This document shows, in pieces, positions 19,180-28,605 of a DNA stretch of 64,000 nt (position 1 is its first letter; each line of letters starts with the position of its first letter). The stretch comes from Yamadazyma tenuis (taxonomy: Eukaryota > Ascomycota > Pichiomycetes > Serinales > Debaryomycetaceae), in NCBI RefSeq assembly GCF_029203305.1, contig NC_089467.1, forward strand, positions 496,001-560,000, written 5' to 3'. The translations under genes and the position numbers were made by a program. Below the pieces are notes generated by a model, which was not told the DNA's origin, searched no databases, and worked only from the letters and a program-made list of their open reading frames with translations.

Positions 19180-20475
19180 ATGTATACCTACATGGAATAC
19201 CTTCAAAAATGTTTCTATAAGACCACTGGCTGGTCGGAGGATAACATATTCCCAAATATCACATCCAATTCTCAAGCCATCTTGGATTTTAGCATTCCCA
19301 ATGGCTGTAAATTAGATATATCTTCCAAGTCATCAGACTACTCGGCTTCCAGTTTTACGTTATCAAATTATAACGTTATAAATGGCTCATTGGCATACTT
19401 ATACTCGAGCATTCCGTTAAAGAATACATTGGGAACAAAGAACATGTCCTTACAAGAGGCACTCTCTGGTTTTAAGATAATTGAACCCAAAGAACTAGAA
19501 ACTAAGTCTGAATTCTCAGCAGTCCCTTCGGACATTTCCAAACCATCCTTATTATACGGCAGAATGTATTTTCCTGGTTCTGCTTTGGAAGCAATGGTCA
19601 TCAAGAGGATCTCAAAGCTGACCCAGCTTTTGATCAAGTCGATAAGTAATCCTAATTTGTCCAAGAATGGAACCATGATTATTTATTTGCAGAACAACAC
19701 ATCCAAGCTACTGAGAGAGTTTATTTATTCCACAAATGAGGCCTTGATAGGTTTCAGGTGCTTGTATAACTTTGGCCAGAATGAGAAGACAAGCGCCACC
19801 AGTGCCAAATTCTCGGGCCAACATCTCCCCATCATCCCCAAACTCGATAATTCAGTGGTATCCATCGGAACTGAAATCTGGTACGCAGCCATGACCTTGA
19901 GTCCCGGTTTGTCTACTGCTTTTAGGTACTCAACAAGGTCAACAACCACGGGAAAGCCCTTGACCATGACCATAGCCTGTAATCCTATTCTTGGTCAACT
20001 ATCTTCAACTTACACAGTGAAGACTTCGGTTGCATCTACCTTTAGTTCTCGGTACGAGTTTAATCTTTATTCGTACGCCAGTAACTTATCCTTGGGGTTT
20101 GAGCTTTACAATTTGTCGAAACAGCCTTCACCATACAATGACACTGATGCGATTGTCAACTCTTCTATGAAGATATCACCTAATTCCCAAAGTATCACGA
20201 TTTCTCCAGGCATGAGCTCGATAGATGTCACCGGGCCTGAGCCGCCAATACATAAACAGACGGTCATGGCGGTGTTTCAGAATCTCGTAAAGCAAAGTGA
20301 CTTTTCATCTGTGTTGAAGTTTTCAACCAGTCTAAATGATAGAATGATTAAATTATTATGGGAAGGAAGATGTAAGGATTTTCTAGTGAGTGCTGGAACT
20401 CGGATTTCTTTGAATCCAAACACCAACCAACCCGAGTTCAACAAGCTTGGAGTATCGTTTTCTTATGCATGCTAA
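19180..20475 (+). CDS. MDM10: Mitochondrial ERMES/SAM beta-barrel protein Mdm10
   Basis: Mdm10 is an outer-membrane beta-barrel that belongs to the ER-mitochondria tether ERMES and also assists the SAM complex in Tom40 biogenesis. The N-terminus ([19 protein letters not shown], then a [15 protein letters not shown] block) is the family signature. The body shows alternating beta-strand patterns and the C-terminus ends [12 protein letters not shown], with the aromatic beta-signal-like pattern. The start is the ATG at 19180 (431 aa); the GTG just before it was rejected. Confidence 0.95.
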   Translation: MYTYMEYLQKCFYKTTGWSEDNIFPNITSNSQAILDFSIPNGCKLDISSKSSDYSASSFTLSNYNVINGSLAYLYSSIPLKNTLGTKNMSLQEALSGFKIIEPKELETKSEFSAVPSDISKPSLLYGRMYFPGSALEAMVIKRISKLTQLLIKSISNPNLSKNGTMIIYLQNNTSKLLREFIYSTNEALIGFRCLYNFGQNEKTSATSAKFSGQHLPIIPKLDNSVVSIGTEIWYAAMTLSPGLSTAFRYSTRSTTTGKPLTMTIACNPILGQLSSTYTVKTSVASTFSSRYEFNLYSYASNLSLGFELYNLSKQPSPYNDTDAIVNSSMKISPNSQSITISPGMSSIDVTGPEPPIHKQTVMAVFQNLVKQSDFSSVLKFSTSLNDRMIKLLWEGRCKDFLVSAGTRISLNPNTNQPEFNKLGVSFSYAC

Positions 20476-20601
20476 TGACTTATTAATGTATTATATTCAA
20501 TATACTTTATTTATCCTACTCTATCGTTAATTGACCGGGTAACATGATTTTTCGCATTCAAAATTTTTCATCCACTGAAAACTACTGCTATTACAACAAC
20601 T

Positions 20602-21657
20602 ATGAACAACCAAGAGCTCTTCCGCCTTTTCAAGGACTCAAAGCTCGCACAGGTGGCTAAACCGTTGTCCAAGGTGTTAAGAGGGAACCAATCTGGGCCC
20701 ACTCATCAGATTATTTACACTCCTAAATCCAGTGCCATCAGATCCAACTTTGGTATCAAGACCGCATTGCCCAAGCAAATTGGATTTTCTCATATAGTTT
20801 ACAATGATATCGACAATGCCACAAGCATGCCAGATGTCGAAAAGTACTCGGGAAGCTTCTACAACAGAATCAAGTTTCAAGAAATGAACATTCCTGTAAG
20901 AACAGAGCACAATACCAATCCTTTATTTAAATCTGAACAAACCCTTACACCAAAGAAAGCCAAAGATGTCAACAGCTCTAATGAAGATTCAGTTTCATTT
21001 GGCTTGAACCTCAAATCAAGTACTCCCAACAAAGCGGTGAAAAAGTTGTTGAAGAAAAATTCCCAATTTTATAACCAATATAAGGAGTTCATGTTGAAAA
21101 ACTATCCAGACAAATTGGTATCCAACGGAGCTAGAAATGAACACAAATTAGTACATGAGTTTCTTAACACATCCCAAGATTTCAAGAAAGCCAAAAGTGG
21201 TCTTTTGAGCCAAAAATCAAACAGAATCCAAGGTACTGGTGGATTTTCATACCTTCAAAAGGGAAGATTGACTAATACTCCAAACGGTATCAAATACGCA
21301 GCTATGGCCCCAGGAAGAATCATTGATTCTAGAGATGCAGCTATAGGTGGTTTCATTGCCTCCATAAATGATAACAATTCTTTACAAAGAAACTACACCA
21401 AGAACTTTCCAGGAAAGCACCAAAGACAATTTGTTATTCCATTCCAAGTGACAGATGCAGAAGTATCCAACTCCGGTAAAGTGAGATTGGAAGCCAATGG
21501 AGTGCAAAGTGGTCCTTGGTCCAGTGGTTTGGGAGAAAACTCATCTCTTTACAAACCAACTAACAATAACGTAAGAGGAGCCAGTGAGAGAATGGCCACT
21601 GACATGAAACAGTTTTCAGCTTTGTTAAGTGTTCTTGAACAACCAGCCAAAGCCTAA
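20602..21657 (+). CDS. MRP51: Mitochondrial small-subunit ribosomal protein Mrp51
   Basis: Mrp51 (bS1m-related) is a mitoribosomal small-subunit component needed for translation of mitochondrial mRNAs. Family blocks are clear: GPTHQIIYTPKSSAIRSNFG followed by KTALPKQIGF, then the MPDVEKYSGSFYNRIKFQE segment, and GTGGFSYLQKGRLTNTPNGI in the second half. The 351-aa length fits. The basic N-terminus (LFRLFKDSKLAQVAKPLSKV) could serve as the mitochondrial presequence. It is tandem with MDM10, giving two mitochondrial genes in a row. Confidence 0.92.
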   Translation: MNNQELFRLFKDSKLAQVAKPLSKVLRGNQSGPTHQIIYTPKSSAIRSNFGIKTALPKQIGFSHIVYNDIDNATSMPDVEKYSGSFYNRIKFQEMNIPVRTEHNTNPLFKSEQTLTPKKAKDVNSSNEDSVSFGLNLKSSTPNKAVKKLLKKNSQFYNQYKEFMLKNYPDKLVSNGARNEHKLVHEFLNTSQDFKKAKSGLLSQKSNRIQGTGGFSYLQKGRLTNTPNGIKYAAMAPGRIIDSRDAAIGGFIASINDNNSLQRNYTKNFPGKHQRQFVIPFQVTDAEVSNSGKVRLEANGVQSGPWSSGLGENSSLYKPTNNNVRGASERMATDMKQFSALLSVLEQPAKA

Positions 21658-21743
21658 TACTAACCCTCCTTGTGTATAATTAGTTTTTCATCTCTACCAT
21701 GTATATACCATATATAAAAATCAAATATTATTTTACAGTATTT

Positions 21744-23645
21744 TTACAACTTTCTCTTTTTTGCAGCATTAGCATTGGCGGTAGAGAATCCTGTCATTTT
21801 CTTTTCTTCGTTAGAGATTTCAACTCTAATGTTTTCAGCCAATGCTTCATCTAGTTTACCATCTACTTGATACCAAAGATGAAGACTAGCAGACCTACTT
21901 CCTCTATCAAGAATACGTTTCATATAGCTTCTAACCTCAGCTTCTGGTTTCATGCTGTTCAAAAGAATTGACACAAACTTGGTGGAAATATCATGAATAA
22001 CAAATGAAACTGCAGTATACCTTGGTTCTGGTTCTTCTGGAGCAACAAGTTTTTTAGGAGGCTTATTGATTTGTTTCTTAGCACCTCTTCTTGGGGGAGG
22101 TCTTCTTCTACTTCTTGGAAGTTCTGGTTCTGGTTCTGGAGGGTCTTCAACAATCTTTCCTTCAGCAATCTGTTTTTGTCTTTCTTCTTCAGCAACCTGC
22201 CTTTGAAGCTCTTCACGCTCCTTTTTCTCTCTTTCTTGCACAGCAGTCTCGTACTCTTCCAAAAGTGTTTCATACCTGTCCACCTCAGTTTGGTTGTGTA
22301 TCCAAAGGAAGCTGATCAACAAGTCTCTATCATCACTACTTTTTTTGGAAGGTAGTATTTCGCATATGGAGTTTTTAGGAAGCATGTATCGGACATTCGA
22401 GTTTTCCACAAACTCAAAAACCAATGTAGCATCCGATATGTATTTTTCCTGGAATGCTGTAAGTTTCTGCTCTTTTGCGGTTTGTTTAGAGAGTTTGAGA
22501 TACTTGGTACCCTTTTCTTTAGATGGTTTTCTTATTCTCAATGGCGTATGAGGATCGAGCCGGAAGTTTGGCACAAGAAATGGATGTGGAGGTGATCCCA
22601 TTTCTCTGGCTCTTAATATATATCCCTGAAACGTCATCAACTGGTTGGGGTTGGCACTACCGGTTGCCACGATTTTCATGAGCCGGTGCAAATTGATGTC
22701 GACTTTGGCAAGAGCATTTAGGTTGAACACCATTAAGGTGTTTTCAGCCGATAAAGCATCCGTGGGATCCTTATCCTTTTTGGGCTTCTCTGACTTGGAC
22801 TGGCCGGAAGGATTAGAGGATTGTTTTGTGATTTGAGAGTCTTCAATTTGAGTAGTAACAGCAGAGCTCAATTGAGGAGCCGGTGACGACGAAGCATTCT
22901 TCGGGGTTTGACTATTCGTGTCTTCTATGTTAGAGACTTCTGCTAAGGAGTTTTCTTCACTTGGATCAGGAGTTGTGGGTTTACTAGCGGGTTCAGGGTG
23001 CTTTTGATCTGACTCTAGAGTGTTTGACTTGGTTTGATTTGGTCCGTCTACCTCCATAGAATTCTTACTTTGTCCATCATATTTGCTATCGTTCTCAGTT
23101 GAATTGTCACCATTTTCTGTTTCGGGCTGTTCTGATTTATCTTTACCAGCTTCTTCCTTGATTTCAACAGGCTCCTCATCCTTCTTCTGAGATCGTTCGT
23201 CTTTGGCAATGAAAATTCTGATTTCAAAAAAGTGTGGACCCAATGTTAATCCAGCGTCACAGAGTTTCACCATAACATCCCTAGCATTCACATCAGCTGA
23301 AAGCACTGGTGCTCTATCAGCTTCAGTCTTTACAAGTCTGTTTTCACCCATCAATTTCTTAGCATAGGATGTCTGTTTTATCCAATACAAGCGAAACATT
23401 GGACACGATCCCACATAGTTTGTACGAGACTTCATCAAGGATCGGTATAGTATTCCCGAGTCCTTGACCGTTAAGGGAGTCTTGAGAACATCTTCATAGT
23501 TTCCATAAGGTGGCTGACTGTAAGAAACAGGAAGCCCTGCAACCACGTCGAATGGCCGAACAATAGATTTGGACAAAGCCTTCTCCTCCTTCTCAATCTG
23601 CTCTCGCTTGGCAGAGGTGATCCTCCTCCTCATACGTGGAGGCAT
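21744..23645 (-). CDS. SWC3: SWR1 chromatin-remodelling complex subunit Swc3
   Basis: Swc3 is a subunit of the SWR1 complex, which exchanges H2A for H2A.Z at promoters. The N-terminal block (RPFDVVAGLPVSYSQP...KDSGILYRSLMKSRTNYVG, then LCDAGLTLGPHFFEIRIFI) matches Swc3. So does the distal half: TAFQEKYISDATLVFEFVE, YMLPKNSICEI and the closing LWYQVDGKLDEALAENIRVE segment. Between them lies an acidic, Ser/Pro-rich disordered linker (about 160-290) and a charged coiled-coil rich in Glu and Arg (about 460-510). The 633-aa length is close to the S. cerevisiae protein. Confidence 0.92.
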   Translation of the reverse strand: MPPRMRRRITSAKREQIEKEEKALSKSIVRPFDVVAGLPVSYSQPPYGNYEDVLKTPLTVKDSGILYRSLMKSRTNYVGSCPMFRLYWIKQTSYAKKLMGENRLVKTEADRAPVLSADVNARDVMVKLCDAGLTLGPHFFEIRIFIAKDERSQKKDEEPVEIKEEAGKDKSEQPETENGDNSTENDSKYDGQSKNSMEVDGPNQTKSNTLESDQKHPEPASKPTTPDPSEENSLAEVSNIEDTNSQTPKNASSSPAPQLSSAVTTQIEDSQITKQSSNPSGQSKSEKPKKDKDPTDALSAENTLMVFNLNALAKVDINLHRLMKIVATGSANPNQLMTFQGYILRAREMGSPPHPFLVPNFRLDPHTPLRIRKPSKEKGTKYLKLSKQTAKEQKLTAFQEKYISDATLVFEFVENSNVRYMLPKNSICEILPSKKSSDDRDLLISFLWIHNQTEVDRYETLLEEYETAVQEREKKEREELQRQVAEEERQKQIAEGKIVEDPPEPEPELPRSRRRPPPRRGAKKQINKPPKKLVAPEEPEPRYTAVSFVIHDISTKFVSILLNSMKPEAEVRSYMKRILDRGSRSASLHLWYQVDGKLDEALAENIRVEISNEEKKMTGFSTANANAAKKRKL

Positions 23646-23760
23646 GGTATATTGAAATTAAGATATGGGTTTGGAAGATTTCAAAGTTTGAAAAATCCGA
23701 GCGCGACTAGGTATTTATGTATGCATTGTAATGATATTTGAAGATTTTAAGTAATAACAA

Positions 23761-26163
23761 CTAGAGATTTTCCTCTAGGGCCTCTAAACCTTGATTGAAG
23801 AGTCGAATCATATTGTCAAGTTCGTTGACCAACTTGAGTTTGGGAGTTGAATCGACGAAGAACTCTCCGTTGATGCTGGGAACGGCTGGGAATTTTGTCC
23901 TGATATAGCTCGATGGTGAGCTGCTACTGCCAATCTGTTTGGAAACGGCCAATGAATTTGAAGCAGTCAACTTTCTTTGGGGAACATGTATCGACCTGCT
24001 TGACGTAGATATAGACTCGGCCCGTTCTCTTGGAACTTGGGGAGTAGATGACTTCTCTTCTGTGATTATTCCTTCTCCATTGCCCACGAATGAATCTTTC
24101 TCCGTTAATGGAGTCATTGACATACTACCGACTTGCACAGGTTTAACACCAAACTGATTTAGCACCTCGTGGTCATTTTCAGCATCAGCAGGGTTAGTGC
24201 TGGTGTTGGTGAGGGCTGAAAGTGAGTTGACAGTGTTATTGGGGGTAGGCATTTGAATATGTAGACCAGGGCGGGCTTTCCTTGGTTTTGCTGCTGGTTG
24301 AGCCCCACCATTACTGACCAGACCATTGTTGCTAACGGTAGAAACATTATTCATGGACGTCAAATTCGGCTGTGAGACCGAGTTTTCACTAGATTTGAAA
24401 TTTATTGGTTGAAGCAAAGGGTTTGTTGAGGTCAGCAATGCCTTCATGGACTTAGAAGGTGAGCCTGCGGTGGAGTTGCTGGCAAAAGTAGACGTAGAAG
24501 GAGGATTTGGTGATGGGGTGTTGTTGGAGTTATTCAACGTTGAGTATGTTGGAGTATGAGGAGTGGCATGAGAAGTTCCGCTTGTATAGTATCCACTAGA
24601 GGAGCTGGTGCTTCCAAACGAATTGGAAATAGTCTTCTTCCGAGGCCGCGTAGCTGGCTGATTGCCAGTGGTAGAGAAACGAGTTTCCAAGTTTCCAGAA
24701 GCTGACTGGGAGTGATATAAGGCCGGAGGTTTACTCAAATGAGGTTGACTGGAATTTTGCCCGCTGAGGTTATGGGTTGATGTTGAGCCCACAGACGATA
24801 AATTGGGAAGCTTATCAATATCGGGGATTTCAATGGTTGGTGATTCCATCCGTGATTCAGACTGCTGTGAACCTATTCCTGGAGGTGGGAGTTCAAAGTC
24901 CCCACCAACATGACCCAGTTGGGCTGCTATTTCTGGAGACTCTTCAAAGAGACTTTGCAATGATATGGGAATATCATTCTTTGGAGCAGCTGAGCTAGGA
25001 GCTGCTTTGAGGAGCTTATCATAGTGGGAATAATTGTTTCGTAAAGTGCTAGTGTATTGGTCAGCCTTTAATGTTGGTTCAGTTCTATAGGTATCGTTGT
25101 TTTGGTAATCGCCCAAGGAGTAGGTATTATCAAGTCTGTCATCCACACCATCCAAGTCGATGTCATTTTCAATGATATACTCTCTACTGCTTAGAGAATC
25201 AAAATCCCATTTAACTTGAATGTGATTCGCATCACCTGGATCACCTTCTGCTTGAGGGTCACCTAAATCATTCTCCAAACTCACAAAAACCGTCGAGTCT
25301 TTTCTATTATTATTATCTCTCCACACCAAGTACCTGCTGATGACTTCCTTTAGAGTAACGGTAGGATAAGTGCGGTAGAACTTCACCAATTTACACTTCA
25401 AGAGGTCATCAGCCAGAGGTCGTTCTTCAGGATTCTCATCAAGACATAAGGCAATGGCTTCTTTTAAATTAGGAGAGTAGTCCCGGCCTTCCAATCTCGG
25501 AGGTGTCAGCTTTGAGATCATTTGCATTGCCCACAGAGCATCTTTATCACAATAAGGAGGGTTACCGGTGGCAATCTCATAGATGGTGATACCTAAGGAC
25601 CAAATGTCTGCTTTTGAATTATATGTATCACCTTCCCTGATCACCTCGGGGGCCATCCAGTAGGGAGTCCCGGCCATTGTTGTTCTCTTCAAAGAGTTAG
25701 CCGAGACTTTTGCTGCCACCCCAAAGTCACATAATTGTACGTTTCCTTCTTTGGAGATTAAGATGTTTGCAGCCTTCAAATCTCGATGAATCACCCCTAG
25801 TTTGTGTACGGCTGATAAACCAATCAACAGCTCTCTGATGACCACTCCAATATGCTTCTCTTCAAAAACTCCGGCTTTAAGAAGAGTTCTAACCGATCCT
25901 CCAGAACAATAATCCATTATGATCCAGAGACGAGTATCATTCAATATAGACCCATAGTAATGGGTGACGTTGGGAACATTTTTCAACTCAGCAAGAAACT
26001 GCACCTCCTGTTGGACGTCTGCCACCTCATCTTCCTGGGTATCCAAGTTTAATACTTTAATGGCCACCACCTGTTTGGTTTGCCGGTTGAGGGCTTTGTA
26101 AACGACCCCAAACTTCCCCCTTCCAATGATTTCGGTTCGCTTGAACAACTCGGTGGCACTCAT
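23761..26163 (-). CDS. KIC1: GCK/Ste20-family protein kinase Kic1 (RAM network)
   Basis: Kic1 acts upstream of Cbk1-Mob2 in the RAM network controlling polarity, cell separation and wall integrity. The N-terminal kinase domain has the Gly loop GRGKFG (14-19), VAIK with Lys36, HRD at 126-128, DFG at 146-148 and a Ste20-type GTPYWMAPEV activation segment. Sequence around VLNLDTQEDEVADVQ is Kic1-specific. After about residue 290 the 800-aa protein is a long Ser/Thr/Pro/Asn-rich tail, ending in a helical FNQGLEALEENL. Codon 112, at a variable helix position, is CTG and should be read as Ser. It is divergent from HIS3 with a 177-bp shared promoter. Confidence 0.94.
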   Translation of the reverse strand: MSATELFKRTEIIGRGKFGVVYKALNRQTKQVVAIKVLNLDTQEDEVADVQQEVQFLAELKNVPNVTHYYGSILNDTRLWIIMDYCSGGSVRTLLKAGVFEEKHIGVVIRELLIGLSAVHKLGVIHRDLKAANILISKEGNVQLCDFGVAAKVSANSLKRTTMAGTPYWMAPEVIREGDTYNSKADIWSLGITIYEIATGNPPYCDKDALWAMQMISKLTPPRLEGRDYSPNLKEAIALCLDENPEERPLADDLLKCKLVKFYRTYPTVTLKEVISRYLVWRDNNNRKDSTVFVSLENDLGDPQAEGDPGDANHIQVKWDFDSLSSREYIIENDIDLDGVDDRLDNTYSLGDYQNNDTYRTEPTLKADQYTSTLRNNYSHYDKLLKAAPSSAAPKNDIPISLQSLFEESPEIAAQLGHVGGDFELPPPGIGSQQSESRMESPTIEIPDIDKLPNLSSVGSTSTHNLSGQNSSQPHLSKPPALYHSQSASGNLETRFSTTGNQPATRPRKKTISNSFGSTSSSSGYYTSGTSHATPHTPTYSTLNNSNNTPSPNPPSTSTFASNSTAGSPSKSMKALLTSTNPLLQPINFKSSENSVSQPNLTSMNNVSTVSNNGLVSNGGAQPAAKPRKARPGLHIQMPTPNNTVNSLSALTNTSTNPADAENDHEVLNQFGVKPVQVGSMSMTPLTEKDSFVGNGEGIITEEKSSTPQVPRERAESISTSSRSIHVPQRKLTASNSLAVSKQIGSSSSPSSYIRTKFPAVPSINGEFFVDSTPKLKLVNELDNMIRLFNQGLEALEENL

Positions 26164-26331
26164 GATTGCACGGTTTCAACCTAGTTTTATTAGCAGGGAT
26201 CTGCAAATAGATTGGTTAATTGGGTAAAACAATTAACTGGGATGGGATGAGGACCAATACGTGCGCACTGAGGATTAAAATTGAATTTCTCTCGCGATTC
26301 CAACTCCAACTCCAACTTCAACTTTATCAAT

Positions 26332-26338
26332 TGACTCA
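26332..26338 (+). promoter_or_regulatory. Perfect Gcn4-type site TGACTCA next to the HIS3 start codon
   Basis: TGACTCA, the Gcn4 consensus (with the following T giving TGACTCAT), ends two bases before the HIS3 ATG. HIS3 is a classic general amino-acid control target. A site this close to the ATG is unusual; active sites normally lie 100-300 bp upstream. It could be used for transcription from a very short leader, or be coincidental. No other perfect copy lies in the KIC1-HIS3 gap. Confidence 0.4.
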
Positions 26339-26340
26339 TA

Positions 26341-27003
26341 ATGAGAACCGCTACGATATCTAGAGACACCAACGAAACCAAAATTCAGATCGCTTTGTCG
26401 TTGGATGGAGGACATGTGGCTCTTGAAAAGTCGTTGTTTGTACAAAGTGGCTCTAAATCTGATGAGCACGCTACCCAGGCCACCTCTTCGCAGGTCATCA
26501 ACGTACAAACTGGTATTGGGTTTTTGGACCACATGTTGCACGCGTTGGCAAAGCACTCGGGCTGGTCACTTATAGTGGAGTGTATTGGAGACCTCCACAT
26601 CGATGACCATCACTCGGCGGAAGATGTGGCTATCGCGTTGGGAATGGCCTTCCACAAGGCGTTGGGTCAAGTGAGAGGTGTCAAGAGATTTGGAACTGGA
26701 TTTGCCCCGTTAGACGAAGCTTTGAGTCGAGCGGTAGTGGATCTTTCCAACAGACCGTATGCGGTGATCGACTTGGGTTTGAAGAGAGAAAAAATTGGGG
26801 ATTTATCGTGTGAGATGATTCCTCACGTTCTTGAAAGTTTTGCCCAAGGAGCCGCCATCACCTTACACGTTGATTGCTTGAGGGGGTTCAACGATCACCA
26901 CCGGGCCGAGAGTGCCTTCAAAGCATTAGCAGTGGCCATTAAGGAAGCCATTTCAAGTAACGGGACCGATGAAGTACCTAGTACTAAGGGAGTTTTATTT
27001 TAG
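26341..27003 (+). CDS. HIS3: Imidazoleglycerol-phosphate dehydratase
   Basis: The enzyme catalyses the sixth step of histidine biosynthesis, dehydrating imidazoleglycerol phosphate to imidazoleacetol phosphate. The 220-aa product is full length. It has both metal-binding repeats of the family: [17 protein letters not shown] in the first half and [15 protein letters not shown] in the second, plus [18 protein letters not shown]. Start and stop are unambiguous. MRM1 follows 164 bp downstream on the same strand. Confidence 0.98.
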   Translation: MRTATISRDTNETKIQIALSLDGGHVALEKSLFVQSGSKSDEHATQATSSQVINVQTGIGFLDHMLHALAKHSGWSLIVECIGDLHIDDHHSAEDVAIALGMAFHKALGQVRGVKRFGTGFAPLDEALSRAVVDLSNRPYAVIDLGLKREKIGDLSCEMIPHVLESFAQGAAITLHVDCLRGFNDHHRAESAFKALAVAIKEAISSNGTDEVPSTKGVLF

Positions 27004-27167
27004 GAAACACCAGTTTCTAGAACAAGTACCCCCCATATTTCATCAGACTCTAGTTGGGATCTTAAGTTCTACTTCCCCAGCTTGTACACTATTAAATATA
27101 TTTATTGATAAGCTCAAAGACCCTACAAATATCTCATCGCGGTGCGAAAAGAATCTCTCGCAGTACC

Positions 27168-28457
27168 ATGTTGAAACAAAGCGTCAGATACGTCTCCAAC
27201 GTGAGAAGATCCTTGGGAGCTTCCAAGGCTCAGAGCAGAGACAAGCGCACCACAATAGATAGGTATCTTCCCCAAGATCCCCCAAAGAAAGAGAAAGAAT
27301 GGGAAAAAAGGGGTGTCTCCAAAGACGAATTTTTCACAAAGAAGTACAGCTTCATGAGTGATTGGGGCAAACAGAAGCTTGAGCACAAAATATCTAGAGA
27401 GCAACGGTTCAAGTCGCACAAGAGAGAGCATGCCCGGATGCAAAGAGACGACGATCGAGATCACCGGGATTCAAGAACTCAGCGATCAGATAACTACCGG
27501 GACTCCAGACCCCAACGATCAGATAGCTACCGCGACTCGAGGTCCCAAACGTCAAACGATTACCGAGGCTCGAGATATGACGATTTCGAAAAACACTCCA
27601 TCCTCGATAATGCACTCTTGGAATATGTGTACGGCAGACATGCAGTTTTGTCGGTTTTGAAGGCCAAAAAAAGACAGCTGTATGAGAAGTTGGTGTACAC
27701 TGAAGGGAAGACACCAATAACCGATATTCTTAGCATGTGCAAGAAGTACGGTGTTCAAACCGAATTGGCTGCAAGTAAGCAGCAGCTCGATTTCCTCACC
27801 AATAAAGCGGTGCATAATGGAGTTGCGTTGGCCACCCGCAAGCTCGAACTCCCTACGTTGGCCAAGCTCGGCCCCCATGATGCTGAAACCGGCACGTACA
27901 ACCTCGACATCTGGAACGAACTCTACAACGCCCAAACCACTATCCACAAACAGGTACAACGGTCGTCCGAGGAATCGAGAAATCCATTGGCACTTTACTT
28001 GGACGAAATTACCGACCCCCAAAACGTTGGGGCCATTATCCGGTCTGCCTACTTCTTCGGAGTGGACTTCATTGTCACCCCATCACACAACACTGCTCGC
28101 CTTGGACCCGCTGCTGCCAAAGCTGCTGCTGGAGCTCTTGACTTGATGGACATCTACCAGGTTGAGAACGGCTTGAAGTTCATTCGAGACGTTAAAGAGA
28201 GTCCCTGGGCCCTTGTGACCACCGAAGTAAAGGAATCCACGAAAACTATCACCCACAGTCAGCTTTCAGATATTCTTGTGGATGCTCCGGTTCTTCTTGT
28301 GTTGGGTAGTGAAGGTAGTGGTGTGCGGACCAACATCAAGAACTTATCAGATTTCTACGTCAGACTTTCGAAGAACAGAACAGACTCCGATGCCGTGGTC
28401 GACTCACTTAATGTGAGCTCCGCCGCCAGCGTATTGATATCGAGCTTTATGCGGTAG
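27168..28457 (+). CDS. MRM1: Mitochondrial 21S rRNA ribose 2'-O-methyltransferase Mrm1 (SpoU/TrmH family)
   Basis: Mrm1 (Pet56) methylates the peptidyl-transferase loop of mitochondrial large-subunit rRNA. The 429-aa protein starts at the ATG at 27168 with a basic presequence-like segment (LKQSVRYVSNVRRSLG). A YVYGRHAVLSVLKAKKRQLY substrate-binding region follows, then the SpoU knot motifs: DPQNVGAIIRSAYFFG, LVLGSEGSGV and the LNVSSAASVLISSF end. A charged linker holds three 11-residue repeats (D-S-R-x-Q-R-S-D-x-Y-R type). In S. cerevisiae this gene also abuts HIS3, but divergently. Confidence 0.95.
   Translation: MLKQSVRYVSNVRRSLGASKAQSRDKRTTIDRYLPQDPPKKEKEWEKRGVSKDEFFTKKYSFMSDWGKQKLEHKISREQRFKSHKREHARMQRDDDRDHRDSRTQRSDNYRDSRPQRSDSYRDSRSQTSNDYRGSRYDDFEKHSILDNALLEYVYGRHAVLSVLKAKKRQLYEKLVYTEGKTPITDILSMCKKYGVQTELAASKQQLDFLTNKAVHNGVALATRKLELPTLAKLGPHDAETGTYNLDIWNELYNAQTTIHKQVQRSSEESRNPLALYLDEITDPQNVGAIIRSAYFFGVDFIVTPSHNTARLGPAAAKAAAGALDLMDIYQVENGLKFIRDVKESPWALVTTEVKESTKTITHSQLSDILVDAPVLLVLGSEGSGVRTNIKNLSDFYVRLSKNRTDSDAVVDSLNVSSAASVLISSFMR
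27468..27566 (+). repeat. Three 33-bp in-frame tandem repeats in MRM1
   Basis: Three adjacent 33-bp units (27468-27500, 27501-27533, 27534-27566) and part of a fourth encode an 11-residue hydrophilic Asp-Ser-Arg-rich motif in the linker between presequence and methyltransferase domain. Copies differ by several substitutions. Such an array could vary in number between strains without harming the enzyme. Confidence 0.85.
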
Positions 28458-28466
28458 TTTGAATAA

Positions 28467-28530
28467 CTTGTATATACAAATTGCTCATGTGAATGTTCCT
28501 TGTATATAGAAGCTGCTCATGTGAATGTTG
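28467..28530. repeat. Two adjacent 32-bp direct repeats after MRM1
   Basis: Unit 1 (28467-28498) and unit 2 (28499-28530) both begin CTTGTATATA and share GCTCATGTGAATGTT, with about 27 of 32 positions identical. They lie just after the MRM1 stop and before the LPL1-like gene, so they may affect 3'-end formation of MRM1 (TATATA-type efficiency elements) or be a chance duplication. Confidence 0.8.
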
Positions 28531-28605
28531 GGCTGCGAAAATATAATGCCAGAAAAACATCTTGTGATTTACTCCAATTAATTATATCTCTTTTAATTAT
28601 TCATA

